A DNA stretch of 64,000 bases from the NCBI RefSeq assembly GCF_003352465.1, contig NZ_CP031153.1, positions 4,240,001-4,304,000 of the forward strand. Direction: 5' to 3'. The translations under genes were made by a program, and so were the position numbers. Under the pieces are notes generated by a model. That model worked only from the letters and a program-made list of their open reading frames with translations. It was not told where the DNA came from and searched no databases. Positions 9,431-18,299 of the stretch are shown here, in pieces; within the stretch, counting starts at the first letter, position 1, and every line of letters begins with the position of its first letter. Origin of the DNA: Kordia sp. SMS9 (GTDB lineage: Bacteria; Bacteroidota; Bacteroidia; Flavobacteriales; Flavobacteriaceae).

Positions 9431-10132
9431 TTATTCACTCATAAAGATGCTGATGATGTACCAGAACAATAACATCAACGAAGCAAACAATCCTAAAGAA
9501 GCTGCTACATATTGCTCTTCATGGTATTTGTGTACCATATTAGAAGTTTGGTATAAGATAGAACCTGAAGCCAATACGACCATTCCTACGCTAAACCACA
9601 ATCCTAAGTGGAATCCGAAAAGCATTCCTGCTACAATCAATCCGATGGCTAAGAAAGTTCCAATAGTTAAGATAGATCCTAAGAATGAGAAATCTTTTTT
9701 GGTCATCAATACAATGGCAGACAATCCTGTGAACAAAGCCAAAGTCATGATTCCTGCTTGTGATAATACATCTGTTCCTGTTGCGGCTGTATACTGTAAT
9801 GCAATAAAAATAAGCGGTACAAAAATGAATGCTTCTGCAATCACATATAAAAATAGCGCAATATGATGCGTCGTTTTATCATTGCTTTTCAACGCCATTT
9901 TTTCTGCATAGTTGGTAGCGAGCATAAATAATCCTAAAACAATCAGCCATGTCCATCCTTGTATCATTTGCAACCCTATATTCACAATAAATTCTGATTG
10001 TAAAAATAAGTATTCAACCACTACGAATAGTAGTACTGAAAAAGCAAGGTAAGTATATGTTTTTTTGTAAAACGCTACTTTTTTATCTTCTGCTAAGGCG
10101 CTTACAGGTAATATTTGTTTGAATTCTTCCAT
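9431..10132 (-). CDS. Bax inhibitor-1/YccA family membrane protein
   Basis: 233 aa with about seven hydrophobic membrane segments after a short polar N-terminus (EEFKQILPVSALAEDKK). The segment order, the charged loops between them and the acidic-flanked last helix (FWYIISIFMSE) fit the BI-1/YccA/YbhL family of inner-membrane proteins, which in bacteria are linked to membrane protease control and calcium leak. It is a single gene with its own terminator. The exact role in this organism is unknown. Confidence 0.85.
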   Translation of the reverse strand: MEEFKQILPVSALAEDKKVAFYKKTYTYLAFSVLLFVVVEYLFLQSEFIVNIGLQMIQGWTWLIVLGLFMLATNYAEKMALKSNDKTTHHIALFLYVIAEAFIFVPLIFIALQYTAATGTDVLSQAGIMTLALFTGLSAIVLMTKKDFSFLGSILTIGTFLAIGLIVAGMLFGFHLGLWFSVGMVVLASGSILYQTSNMVHKYHEEQYVAASLGLFASLMLLFWYIISIFMSE

Positions 10133-10375
10133 CTGTTTCGGTTTTTTTATAATTACTCAAATGTACTATTTTGTTTTTAACTCTGCAATTGTTAAACGTA
10201 AAATACTTGTTAATTTTATACTTAATTCTAGCGATTACTTACACTATTTTAAAACACAAAAAAATACGTAATACACTAAATAACAGTGGTTTATTTTGAA
10301 ATCTCTTCGTTTTTTTGTATTTTAAGTAATACCAATTTATATTTAAAATGGTATAAGAACTTAAATCAAAAAGAT

Positions 10376-10585
10376 ATGACAACCGCAGGAAGTAAAATAC
10401 GCAGACAACACAAACGACAAACGAATCGACTGAGAAATCTCGTAAAGAATAGTAAAATTAAAAAACAGCACAAACGACAAACTAATGCGATACAAAAGCG
10501 CATGAATACTAGTAAAATTAGACAACAACATCAAAAAAACATCAAACGTATTAAAAGCATGTTTCGTAAAGTTAGGACACGTTGA
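10376..10585 (+). CDS. Small, very basic repeat protein (69 aa), unknown
   Basis: From ATG 10376 it encodes three tandem units of about 22 residues: SKIRRQHKRQTNRLRN, SKIKKQHKRQTNAIQK and SKIRQQHQKNIKRIKS. It is extremely Lys/Arg/Gln-rich with no acidic residues. A longer reading frame (from 10286) adds an unlikely N-terminus; the ATG after AAATCAAAAAGAT is preferred. Composition suggests nucleic-acid or ribosome binding, but no known family is recognised. An imperfect palindrome (ATACCAATTTA / TAAAATGGTAT, about 10329-10355) lies just upstream. Confidence 0.5.
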   Translation: MTTAGSKIRRQHKRQTNRLRNLVKNSKIKKQHKRQTNAIQKRMNTSKIRQQHQKNIKRIKSMFRKVRTR

Positions 10586-10658
10586 TCGCAGAAGTCTCAT
10601 CAAAATTCACCCTTTAGTTTACCAGTTGTAAAACCCAACACCTAACACCCAAAATCCC

Positions 10659-10666
10659 TATCTTTG
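10659..10666 (+). promoter_or_regulatory. Bacteroidota-type -7 element before msrB
   Basis: TATCTTTG matches the TAnnTTTG consensus of the Bacteroidota primary sigma factor and lies 16 bp before the msrB ATG. A convincing -33 TTTG at the right spacing is not seen. Confidence 0.45.
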
Positions 10667-10681
10667 CAAAAAGAAAGAAAT

Positions 10682-11125
10682 ATGCTTACTTGGAAAGATA
10701 TCATACACTACGCGACACATGGAAATAAGAAACCAGATATACGGGTAGAAAAAACAGAAGCGGAATGGAAAGCGCAATTAACTGCGGAACAGTATTACAT
10801 AACGCGACAGAAAGGAACAGAGCGCGCCTTTTCTGGAGATCATTGCAGTCGCTACGATCCGGGAGTATATAATTGTGTCTGTTGTAACACACCGTTGTTT
10901 GATTCCAATTTAAAATTTGAATCCAGCAGTGGCTGGCCAAGTTTTACAGAACCTGTAAAAGACAATGTGATTGATTATATTAAAGATACCTCGTATGGCA
11001 TGGTACGCGTAGAAGTGACTTGCAGTACCTGCGATGCGCATTTAGGACACGTATTCCCTGATGGTCCCGAACCGAGTGGCTTGCGCTTTTGTATCAATTC
11101 GGAGTCGCTGGTGTTGGAAGAGTAG
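10682..11125 (+). CDS. msrB: Peptide-methionine (R)-S-oxide reductase
   Basis: 147 aa from ATG 10682, which follows an AAAGAAAGAAAT ribosome-binding region; an in-frame TTG 18 bp earlier is rejected. It reduces methionine-R-sulfoxide in oxidised proteins. Structural zinc is held by two CxxC pairs (C65/C68 and C114/C117). The SSGWPSF motif (82-88) and the catalytic cysteine in RFCINS (C137) are intact. There is no signal peptide, so it is cytoplasmic. The gene is monocistronic, with a 258-bp tandem repeat starting just after its stop codon. Confidence 0.95.
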   Translation: MLTWKDIIHYATHGNKKPDIRVEKTEAEWKAQLTAEQYYITRQKGTERAFSGDHCSRYDPGVYNCVCCNTPLFDSNLKFESSSGWPSFTEPVKDNVIDYIKDTSYGMVRVEVTCSTCDAHLGHVFPDGPEPSGLRFCINSESLVLEE

Positions 11126-11129
11126 ACTT

Positions 11130-11387
11130 CGACAGGCTCAGTCTACAATTTGATTTGTCATTGAGAATGACTCGACAGGCTCAGTCTACAATTTGATTTG
11201 TCATTGAGAATGATTCGACAGGCTCAGTCTACAATTTGATTTGTCATTGCGAATGATTCGACAGGCGCAGTCTACAATTTGATTTGTCATTGAGAATGAT
11301 TCGACAGGCTCAGTCTACAATTTGATTTGTCATTGAGAATGATTCGACAGGCTCAGTCTACAATTTGATTTGTTATTGCGAACAAAG
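11130..11387. repeat. 43-bp tandem repeat, six copies
   Basis: Six head-to-tail copies of a 43-bp unit (CGACAGGCTCAGTCTACAAT plus TTGATTTGTCATTGAGAATG and ATT) start every 43 bp from 11130 and differ by only one or a few bases. The unit ends with the CATTGCGAA start of the family-A element, into which the array runs. Confidence 0.9.
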
Positions 11388-11760
11388 TGAAGCAATCTGC
11401 GCCTTCAAATAACGATTGCGTTTTACAATACACGGACTGCCACGTCGCTTACTCCTCGCAGTGACGTATTTATTTTAATTTTTTTTCGATCCGTCATTGC
11501 GAACGTAGTGAAGCAATCTGTGACTTCAAATAACGATTGCGTTTTACAATACACGGATTACCGCGTCGCATACTCCTCGCAGTGACGTATTTATTATAAA
11601 TTTTTTCGATCCGTCATTGCGAACGTAGTGAAGCAATCTGTGACTTTAAATAACGATTGCGTTTTACAATACACGGACTGCCACGTCGCTTACTCCTCGC
11701 AGTGACGTATTTATTTTAAATTTTTTTTGGATTCGTCATTGCAAACAAAGTGAAGCAAAA
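11388..11760. repeat. About 120-bp tandem array of family-A elements, three copies plus a partial
   Basis: GAAGCAATCTG recurs at about 11390, 11511 and 11631, with GAAGCAAAAG at 11751 starting a broken fourth copy. Each unit has the inner blocks AACGATTGCGTTTTACAATA and CACGGACTGCCACGTCGC. It closes with CTCCTCGCAGTGACG, then a T-rich spacer. The ends CGTCATTGCGA and TCGCAGTGACG are near-inverted, as in a MITE or REP unit. With the 43-bp array this fills the whole gap between msrB and bshA. Confidence 0.85.
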
Positions 11761-11790
11761 GTATCTGGCGGTGACTGAGCGGAGTCGAAG

Positions 11791-12918
11791 TCACGCCATC
11801 TCAAAAGCCTTTTGATAAATAAACTCATACACAGGCACAATTTTATTGATGTCAAATTGTAATGCCTGTTCTTTAGCGGCTGCTTTGAATTTTTCTAGTT
11901 CTTTGTCGTCTTTTAAAATTTTTAAGGCATTGCGCGACATGTCTTGTACGTCTCCCACATTGCTTAAATAGCCCGAAACTCCATGTACATTCACTTCTGG
12001 AATTCCTCCAGTATTGCTAGATATGACAGGAACGGAAGAAATCATTGCTTCCAACGCCGCCAATCCGAAACTTTCGGTTTCTGAGGGTAATAAGAATAAA
12101 TCGGAGAAACAAAGGATTTTATCGATTTCATTACTGTTTCCTAAGAAATTGACTTTACTCCAAATGCCCAATTCTTCACATAGAAGTTCTGCCGATTCTT
12201 TTTCAGGACCTTCGCCCACCATCATGAGTTTGGCAGGAATTTCTTTTTGTATTTCGAAAAAGATCTTTACTACATCATCAATGCGTTTTACTTTGCGGAA
12301 GTTACTAATATGTGTGATGATTTTTTCATCTTCATGCGCCATCAAACTACGTTGACAATCGGTAAATCCGTGATCGTATTTAGAAGCATCTATAAAATTC
12401 GGAATGACATCAATTTCGCCTTTAATGTTGAATAAACGCAACGTATCTTGCTTCAAACTTTCTGAAACCGATGTAACCACATCCGATTTGTTGATGCTAA
12501 ATGTCACCGCAGGTTTGTAAAACGGATGACTTCCCACTAAGGTAATATCTGTTCCGTGCAAGGTAGTTACCATCGGAATGGTGATGCCTTCTTCTGCCAA
12601 CATTTTTTTTGCCATATATCCTGCATACGCATGCGGAATGGCGTAGTGTACGTGCAATAAATCAATATTATGTAGTTTCACCATATCGACCAATTTGCTC
12701 GATAAAGCAAGTTCATACGGTTGGTAATGAAACAACGGATATTCGGGTACAAATACTTCGTGAAAGTGAATGTTTTCGCCTAATAAAGCCAAACGAACAG
12801 GCTGCTTATACGTTATAAAATGTATTTCGTGTCCTCGGTTCGCCAAGGCAATTCCTAGCTCGGTCGCGACAACGCCACTACCACCAAAGGTTGGATAACA
12901 TACAATTGCTATTTTCAA
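11791..12918 (-). CDS. bshA: N-acetyl-alpha-D-glucosaminyl L-malate synthase BshA (bacillithiol synthesis)
   Basis: 375-aa GT-B glycosyltransferase of family 4. It joins UDP-GlcNAc and L-malate, the first step of bacillithiol synthesis. Seen are the N-terminal GGSGVVATELG loop, LHVHYAIPHAYAGYMA, TLHGTDITLVG and VSESLK motifs, and the nucleotide-sugar-binding E-x7-E region ETESFGLAALEAM followed by NTGGIPEV. Length and motifs match BshA rather than a generic glycosyltransferase. It starts 11 bp after the stop of the GH3/serine-hydrolase gene, so it is likely the second gene of that operon. Confidence 0.93.
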   Translation of the reverse strand: MKIAIVCYPTFGGSGVVATELGIALANRGHEIHFITYKQPVRLALLGENIHFHEVFVPEYPLFHYQPYELALSSKLVDMVKLHNIDLLHVHYAIPHAYAGYMAKKMLAEEGITIPMVTTLHGTDITLVGSHPFYKPAVTFSINKSDVVTSVSESLKQDTLRLFNIKGEIDVIPNFIDASKYDHGFTDCQRSLMAHEDEKIITHISNFRKVKRIDDVVKIFFEIQKEIPAKLMMVGEGPEKESAELLCEELGIWSKVNFLGNSNEIDKILCFSDLFLLPSETESFGLAALEAMISSVPVISSNTGGIPEVNVHGVSGYLSNVGDVQDMSRNALKILKDDKELEKFKAAAKEQALQFDINKIVPVYEFIYQKAFEMA

Positions 12919-12929
12919 ATTAAGTCAGT

Positions 12930-15842
12930 TTACTCTTCAATAGCATCGTATATGAGCTGTTGAATTTTGGTTCGTATATCAGTTTTTATTAGTTTTCGGT
13001 TCGACATCGTCGGAAAGGTTCTGTTTGACAAAAATACGTAAACTATTTCTTCTTCTGGATCTGCCCACGTGTAGGTTCCTGTAAATCCAGAATGTCCAAA
13101 GCTTTTCATGGAAACACAACCACAGGTTGGTCCTACATCACTCAACTGCGGTTTGTCAAATCCAACGCCACGTCGGTTGTCTTTATGGCAATAGTAACAA
13201 TTGTTAAACTTGTCAATAGTAGCCGAATTCAAATACTGCACATTGCCATAAGTACCACCTTGCATGTACATTTGCATCATTTTTGCCACATCGTTTGCCG
13301 TACTAAACAATCCTGCATGTCCGCCGATTCCGCCTTGCATCGCTGCGCCCATATCATGTACGTAGCCTTGCAACACTTGGTTGCGATAGTAGTCGTCTTT
13401 TTCAGAAGGAACTATCACTTTTTTTGAAAATTTTTCCAACGGATTGTACGTGGTTCGGTGCGCGCCTAACGATTTGTAGAAATATTGTTGTGTCAACGCG
13501 TTTAAATTCGATTTGTAAGTCGTTTCTACATAGTCTTTTAGAATGTAAAACGGCAAGTCGCTGTATTTGTATTTTTTTCGTTTTAATAAGTCACTGTCAA
13601 TAATACGCTGCATTATCGAATCTTTGTATTCCGTGTTCATGTAGAGATTTTCCGCAACTTTGACCGTATATTTTTTTGATTTTTTACGACTGTACCATTT
13701 TTTAGCAGGCTTCTTTGTTACCGTGTCCAAGGTATTTACATAGAAAGGAATCCACGATTTTAAGCGCGCATAGTGCGATAAGATTTCGACGATTTTCAGC
13801 TTGTCCTTGTTGGTTCCTTTGAATTCTGGCAATAAGTTTCCTAATCGAGAACTTAATGAGAGTTTTTTGTTTTCTTCCAATTGCATGACTAACGGCAATG
13901 TTGCTAATATTTTGGTCATAGAAGCGACATCGTATAAATCGTGATCGGTTACTTTTTTCTTTTTAGCATACGTGTGATAGCCAAAGTTTTTATTGTAAAT
14001 GATTTTTCCCTTTCGGGCGATGAGTAGTTGTGCTCCTGGCGCCATTTTTTCAGAAACCACCAAGTTGGCAAGTGAATCTATTCGGTGCAGTTTTTTAGAA
14101 TTGATTCCGACAGCTTCAGGAATGTCATACGCTAAACGCGCTAAGGTAGTGGTTTGAAATCCTGTTCCTATTGGGAATTCATCTCCAATGGCTACCGGCA
14201 ATTTCCCTTGTGCTGTTAACGCGCCAAAGATGATTTGTGCTGATATTTCTTGCGCTTCCACACTGTTTTGATAAGAAACCAACATCGTATTGATATTGGT
14301 AAAACTTTTGATTTTAGTGAGACTGTGCGGACTCGCAAAGACATTTAAGATGATGTTGTTATTTCGTGATAGTTCTTGCAGCCACACAATTTCTTTGTCC
14401 GTAAAGGTATCGTTTTCCATTGGCGTTGCATCCGAAGTATGCAATCCGACAATGATGGTAGAATATCCGTTGAGTTGTGCTACCAAATCGGCTAAGTTGT
14501 TTTCTTTAATAACGTCAATGGCGGCGTATTTGCGCAAGGTGTTTAGAAAGACATGCTCGTCTGCCTTGCCCATTTTGATGTAGGCTATTTTTTCTTTTGA
14601 TAAGTCTTTTATCGGTAAGATGTCCGCATCTACTTTGATGGCTGTTACGGCATGTTTGACCGCTTTGTAATGCAAGGCTTTGTCTTTTCCGTTGGCAATT
14701 GCGTCTACGATAGAAGCTTCCTGTAACGGTTCAAACGTGGCTAAACCGAGCTTGTATTTGGCACGCAGTATTTTTTTTACTGCACGAGAAACGCGCGCTT
14801 CTTTGATACGTCCTTGTTGTAGTGCTTCTTCAAATTTTTCAATGACAGCAGGCACATCTTCTGGCAACAGCAACACATCATTTCCTGCAATGAAAGCTGC
14901 CAATTCGACTTCGCCAGGTTCTTTGCCTTCTCGGAGCATTTTGTTATTTAACGGTGCAGAAAACGTTAAGCCTTGAAAGCCAAGTTCTTGTTTTAATGTT
15001 TTGGTGACTACATTATACGATAAAGATGCTGGTGCGCTGGCAATAGAGGTTATACTTGGTACTTTTATGTGTGACGTTTGTACCGCGCCAATATTGTTGT
15101 CAATAAGTGCTTTGTACGCTGGCAATTGAATACTGTCCAATTGTTCCGCGGATAGTGTGAGTTCTGGAAGTTGTTCTTTTGCTGTTATAGTATTGTGAAT
15201 ACTTGGAAAGTATTTGGCTGCCGCTATGGTTCCTGTGCTTTGAATTCCTTTTGTAAATGCAGTGACTTTGTTGGTCACTTGCGCAATGTTTGTTCCGTAC
15301 GAGCGGTTTCCGACCATAGTACGATTGTTTTCCGTTTGTACGACTGGCACAGGCGCAAATACAACATGTACGCCTAATTGTTTGCTGTGTTGTCCAATGC
15401 GTTGTCCAATTTGTGCTATGATTGTATCCTCTTGAATCGCGCCAAGCAATAAATTGTTTGGATAACTGTGTGCAGAATCGAGTTTTTTGCCATAATCCCA
15501 TTCGGCGTCCATTGCAATGAGCAATGGAACTTTGGATATTTTTTGAAATTGATTCGTCAATTCCACTTGATGTGTTGGATTTCCGCCCATAAAAAGCACG
15601 CCACCAACGTGTTGTTTCATGATTTGCAGTTTGACTCTGTTATCTGCGGCAAGTCCTTTGTTGGAATACGCGGCAATGGTAAATAGTTGTCCCAACCGTT
15701 CTGTTTGCGTCATGTTTGTGTACAGACTGTCTACCCATTTTTCTTGAGCTTCAAATTGTTGTATGTCGATGTAACGCGATTGCTGTGCGCCAGTTATAAA
15801 GATAGATACTATAATAAGGAGTATCGTGCTGTATTTATTCAT
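12930..15842 (-). CDS. Exported GH3-like domain fused to a serine beta-lactamase-type hydrolase
   Basis: 970 aa. The N-terminal signal segment (about 5-20) is followed by a GH3/NagZ-like domain (about 35-375), a GH3 C-terminal-like domain (about 400-570) and a class C beta-lactamase/penicillin-binding domain (about 590-970) with SMTK (S641) and a HSGFTGTY motif. The GH3 catalytic signature is lost: the usual KHFPGHG..DSH is KYFPSIHNT..KEQ at 210-224, and the expected nucleophile Asp in FSDDL is Ala (FSAPL, 294-298). The SxxK half looks intact. Such fusions are linked to cell-wall muropeptide handling. The 11-bp gap to bshA suggests one operon. Confidence 0.88.
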   Translation of the reverse strand: MNKYSTILLIIVSIFITGAQQSRYIDIQQFEAQEKWVDSLYTNMTQTERLGQLFTIAAYSNKGLAADNRVKLQIMKQHVGGVLFMGGNPTHQVELTNQFQKISKVPLLIAMDAEWDYGKKLDSAHSYPNNLLLGAIQEDTIIAQIGQRIGQHSKQLGVHVVFAPVPVVQTENNRTMVGNRSYGTNIAQVTNKVTAFTKGIQSTGTIAAAKYFPSIHNTITAKEQLPELTLSAEQLDSIQLPAYKALIDNNIGAVQTSHIKVPSITSIASAPASLSYNVVTKTLKQELGFQGLTFSAPLNNKMLREGKEPGEVELAAFIAGNDVLLLPEDVPAVIEKFEEALQQGRIKEARVSRAVKKILRAKYKLGLATFEPLQEASIVDAIANGKDKALHYKAVKHAVTAIKVDADILPIKDLSKEKIAYIKMGKADEHVFLNTLRKYAAIDVIKENNLADLVAQLNGYSTIIVGLHTSDATPMENDTFTDKEIVWLQELSRNNNIILNVFASPHSLTKIKSFTNINTMLVSYQNSVEAQEISAQIIFGALTAQGKLPVAIGDEFPIGTGFQTTTLARLAYDIPEAVGINSKKLHRIDSLANLVVSEKMAPGAQLLIARKGKIIYNKNFGYHTYAKKKKVTDHDLYDVASMTKILATLPLVMQLEENKKLSLSSRLGNLLPEFKGTNKDKLKIVEILSHYARLKSWIPFYVNTLDTVTKKPAKKWYSRKKSKKYTVKVAENLYMNTEYKDSIMQRIIDSDLLKRKKYKYSDLPFYILKDYVETTYKSNLNALTQQYFYKSLGAHRTTYNPLEKFSKKVIVPSEKDDYYRNQVLQGYVHDMGAAMQGGIGGHAGLFSTANDVAKMMQMYMQGGTYGNVQYLNSATIDKFNNCYYCHKDNRRGVGFDKPQLSDVGPTCGCVSMKSFGHSGFTGTYTWADPEEEIVYVFLSNRTFPTMSNRKLIKTDIRTKIQQLIYDAIEE

Positions 15843-15944
15843 AGGGATTGTTCACTAACATTGATGGTACATGTATGACAAAAAAGATGCCATTTGTACT
15901 TCTTTTACATTATTAGATTAAATGTACAGACTTTATGGGACACA

Positions 15945-15977
15945 AAAAAGTCTTGTTGTAATTTAACAAGACTTTTT
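15945..15977 (-). terminator. Strong bidirectional terminator
   Basis: A 13-bp perfect stem AAAAAGTCTTGTT / AACAAGACTTTTT with a 7-nt loop, 20 bp after the stop of the gene at 15997 (minus strand). Confidence 0.9.
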
Positions 15978-15996
15978 AATTTTGAGTATATGATTT

Positions 15997-16431
15997 TTAT
16001 ATTTTCGTTTGCGTTGGGAGTTTCTTTTCTTGTGATTTTTCAGAGCGTTTTAGGTATTTTTGAATGAAATCTTGCTGCATTTTCAGTCGTTGTTTCCAAA
16101 TAGAATCTAGATTTTGCTGCTCTTTGAAAAAGCTGAATGGACTTTGAAACGGTTGCATTTCCATTTTAGGAAAGAAGTTGGAGAATTCTCTTGGAAAGAA
16201 GTTTTTCATCATCGAATCTAACTTTAACGAATGTCCTTTGAGGTTTCCGCTTGAATACGAATAGGAATACACTGAGTCAAATCGGATGAGATTTCCATTT
16301 TCGTCATATTCTCTGTGAACTTCGATACGTTCGTCGGGTTCGTTTTGCTTTTGTTCGTTTTGCGTTTGTGCTTGTAGTGTTTGCGTTGTGAGAAACGTCA
16401 AAAACACACATACATAGGATAGATATTTCAT
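15997..16431 (-). CDS. Small exported protein, unknown
   Basis: 144 aa from ATG 16431. A longer frame adds 15 residues upstream, but the MKYLSYVCVFLTFL... start gives a clean signal peptide with cleavage after LQAQ (about 21-22). The mature part is Gln/Glu/Lys-rich with a short EYDENGNLIRFDSVYSYSY strand region and a Phe/Met-rich middle (NFFPREFSNFFPKMEM). No family is recognised. It is followed by a strong terminator and appears to be a single gene. Confidence 0.65.
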   Translation of the reverse strand: MKYLSYVCVFLTFLTTQTLQAQTQNEQKQNEPDERIEVHREYDENGNLIRFDSVYSYSYSSGNLKGHSLKLDSMMKNFFPREFSNFFPKMEMQPFQSPFSFFKEQQNLDSIWKQRLKMQQDFIQKYLKRSEKSQEKKLPTQTKI

Positions 16432-16736
16432 GATATTTCTAATTAAACAGTTACACAATAAGTTTAAAGTATTCATAAAATTACAAAAAAAGTGCCAACA
16501 CCGACACGCTCCTTTTTAAGTTATTGTGGCTATTCTTTTTTTAGAAAAAACTGTCATTTTTATCACATATCATTTTGTGATTTTGTAGTTCATTGCAGTG
16601 ATAGTGTCATTTTGACAGCAATTTACCTTTTGTTTCTTTAAAATCTTTTTTTAAATTTAGTCATACAAAATGGCATATCTCTTGCTTTTTTGTATTTGTA
16701 TTTTTAATTGGTTTAACTTTTTTAATTTAATAGATT
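16432..16736. other. Intergenic region between divergent small genes
   Basis: 305 bp of AT-rich DNA. It must hold the promoters of the minus-strand exported protein and the plus-strand 53-aa peptide. No repeat or RNA structure is recognised. Confidence 0.4.
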
Positions 16737-16898
16737 ATGGAGAAACAACCTGTAAGAGTTCAATTACTTACCAAAAAAGGAGAAAGCTATCAAATCAAAC
16801 TCCCGCATTTAGACATTCCTGTCACGGTTGATAGCGAGATTTACCAACGAATGCGCAATGATCCTATGTATCAATTTGGCAATGCGGTATTAGCCTAA
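16737..16898 (+). CDS. 53-aa peptide, unknown
   Basis: From ATG 16737: a polar peptide beginning MEKQPVRVQLLTKKGESYQI, with HLDIPVTVDSEIYQRM in the middle and ending FGNAVLA. It has balanced composition, a beta-strand-like N-half and no leader or membrane segment. A strong terminator follows at 16981, which supports a real transcription unit. Function is unknown. Confidence 0.45.
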   Translation: MEKQPVRVQLLTKKGESYQIKLPHLDIPVTVDSEIYQRMRNDPMYQFGNAVLA

Positions 16899-16980
16899 TA
16901 CCAATTTAATGAGCAACATATTAGTTGATCTTGTTTGACAACTATTGTGTTTGTGTTTATCTGTATATTTTATTTCACAA

Positions 16981-17014
16981 AAAAAGCCTTGCGCTGTACA
17001 GTGCAAGGCTTTTT
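16981..17014. terminator. Bidirectional terminator between convergent small genes
   Basis: A 12-bp stem AAAAAGCCTTGC / GCAAGGCTTTTT around a 10-nt loop, between the 53-aa gene (+) and the leader-peptide gene at 17089 (-). Confidence 0.9.
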
Positions 17015-17088
17015 ACTTTTATCCAACTAATGAACAAACTTTTCGGAATTGTTCATTATAAACATATTGAAATAGGATAAAATACTTC

Positions 17089-17292
17089 TTATTGATCTGG
17101 ACATCCACAAGTCCAATCACCTCTTGTTGGTGTTGGACATGGCCATTCTTTGGTTGGTCCTTGACAATTGATACATGTATCTTGTGTTCCAGAACAAATG
17201 TTTGTTCCTGCTCCTTTTACAGTTTCTGCCTGTAAATTAGATACTAAATTCTTCTTTAATGCTAACTTTGCGTTTAAATTTTTCTTTTTCAT
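17089..17292 (-). CDS. Leader-peptide gene, putative RiPP (lanthipeptide-like) precursor
   Basis: 67 aa. The N-terminal leader MKKKNLNAKLALKKNLVSNL matches the Bacteroidota precursor pattern (basic start, K-L-x-L-x-K-x-x-(I/V)-x-x-L). The junction is KGAG (26-29), and the core has six Cys plus many Thr, Pro and Trp (NICSGTQDTC, INCQG, WPCP, WTCGC). Such peptides are usually modified and exported after the Gly motif. No modification enzyme is nearby. A TAnnTTTG promoter element lies 16 bp upstream. The call rests on the leader; modification type is unknown. Confidence 0.7.
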   Translation of the reverse strand: MKKKNLNAKLALKKNLVSNLQAETVKGAGTNICSGTQDTCINCQGPTKEWPCPTPTRGDWTCGCPDQ

Positions 17293-17308
17293 AATTATTA
17301 TTTTTTTA

Positions 17309-17316
17309 CAAAGATA
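17309..17316 (-). promoter_or_regulatory. -7 promoter element for the leader-peptide gene
   Basis: TATCTTTG on the minus strand matches the Bacteroidota TAnnTTTG element, 16 bp before the ATG at 17292. Confidence 0.5.
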
Positions 17317-17553
17317 AATGATATGAAAACCAGCGCATTACGGTTATTCCATACTTAATTTACTTTTAAATCACTTGCACATGAAAAAAGAAAGTGTAGT
17401 CATTAATTTTTTAACATATAATTATAAGTAACTGATTTTCTTTTTGTTATAAGTAAAACTGAAGTATATTATTTATATGTAAGAAATGTAGCATATTAAA
17501 GTTTTTATGAAGGGAAGCAAAGTTCGTTGGACATAACTGTGATTGAAAAATGG

Positions 17554-18183
17554 TTAATATTTTACTACCATTTTATTCTGAATCATTTTAAAGTTCAGTG
17601 CAATGGTCCACGCAAGTATCAATATAAAGGTGATTTTTTGTGTAGTTGGCAAGTATGGAAGTAAACTTTCTGTATAATAAAATAAGTTGTTAAGGACTAT
17701 TAAAATGATACAAACAACTCCACTGACCATGTAAAACATCATGTTTCTTTTGTAAAGTGTTCGAAGTAATGCTATGATGACCAAAGTTCCAAAAACACTT
17801 AAAATTGTCGTCATGACATCGTGATAGGTTGTAAAAATAAGTGCACCAGCGGACATGGATACGGCTCCTGAAATTTTAATGGTGCGTTTCCATAGATTGT
17901 TTTTTTCAAAAGTAGTTGCAAAGTAAAAGAAGAATAGTATCATACTTGCACACAGAAACGCCATGGAAGCAATAGCCACCCATCTTGCAGGGTTTTCTAC
18001 TCCATTCTCCCCTTTTTCGCTCATTAAATTGCACCAATAGTTATTGAAGCAATCAAATCCTTCAGCGTTTGCGTCAACTTGTGAGCCGCCAGGATATAAG
18101 CTCGCAGCATAGAAAGAAACGCCTATAAAAATTAAAATTCCAAAAGTTGGTAACAGCCTTCGTATGTTTTTTGTGCTTTTCAT
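17554..18183 (-). CDS. DUF998-like integral membrane protein
   Basis: 209 aa with about six hydrophobic segments. Its layout is a first membrane helix, a periplasmic loop with YPGG and CFNNYWCNLMSEKG, then NPARW and further helices. This matches DUF998 family membrane proteins of unknown function. The start MKSTKNIRRLL is basic and short. It is a single gene between AT-rich spacers with no visible partner. Confidence 0.7.
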   Translation of the reverse strand: MKSTKNIRRLLPTFGILIFIGVSFYAASLYPGGSQVDANAEGFDCFNNYWCNLMSEKGENGVENPARWVAIASMAFLCASMILFFFYFATTFEKNNLWKRTIKISGAVSMSAGALIFTTYHDVMTTILSVFGTLVIIALLRTLYKRNMMFYMVSGVVCIILIVLNNLFYYTESLLPYLPTTQKITFILILAWTIALNFKMIQNKMVVKY

Positions 18184-18299
18184 CTACAGCTTGTTTTAAT
18201 GAGTTTGTAACAAGAATAGCATAGTTTCAGTGCTCAACTGCGTTCAGGCAGATAAGTTTTTACATGAAACTCACAGTACTATTAGATATATGTTTCCTG

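Noticed and set aside
11130..11760. CRISPR-like direct repeats
   Set aside because: Units follow each other head-to-tail without unique spacers, and no cas gene is in the window.
15100..15501. 133-codon minus-strand frame inside the GH3 fusion gene
   Set aside because: Same strand but shifted frame within a well-supported gene; Thr/Ser/Arg-rich low-complexity translation.
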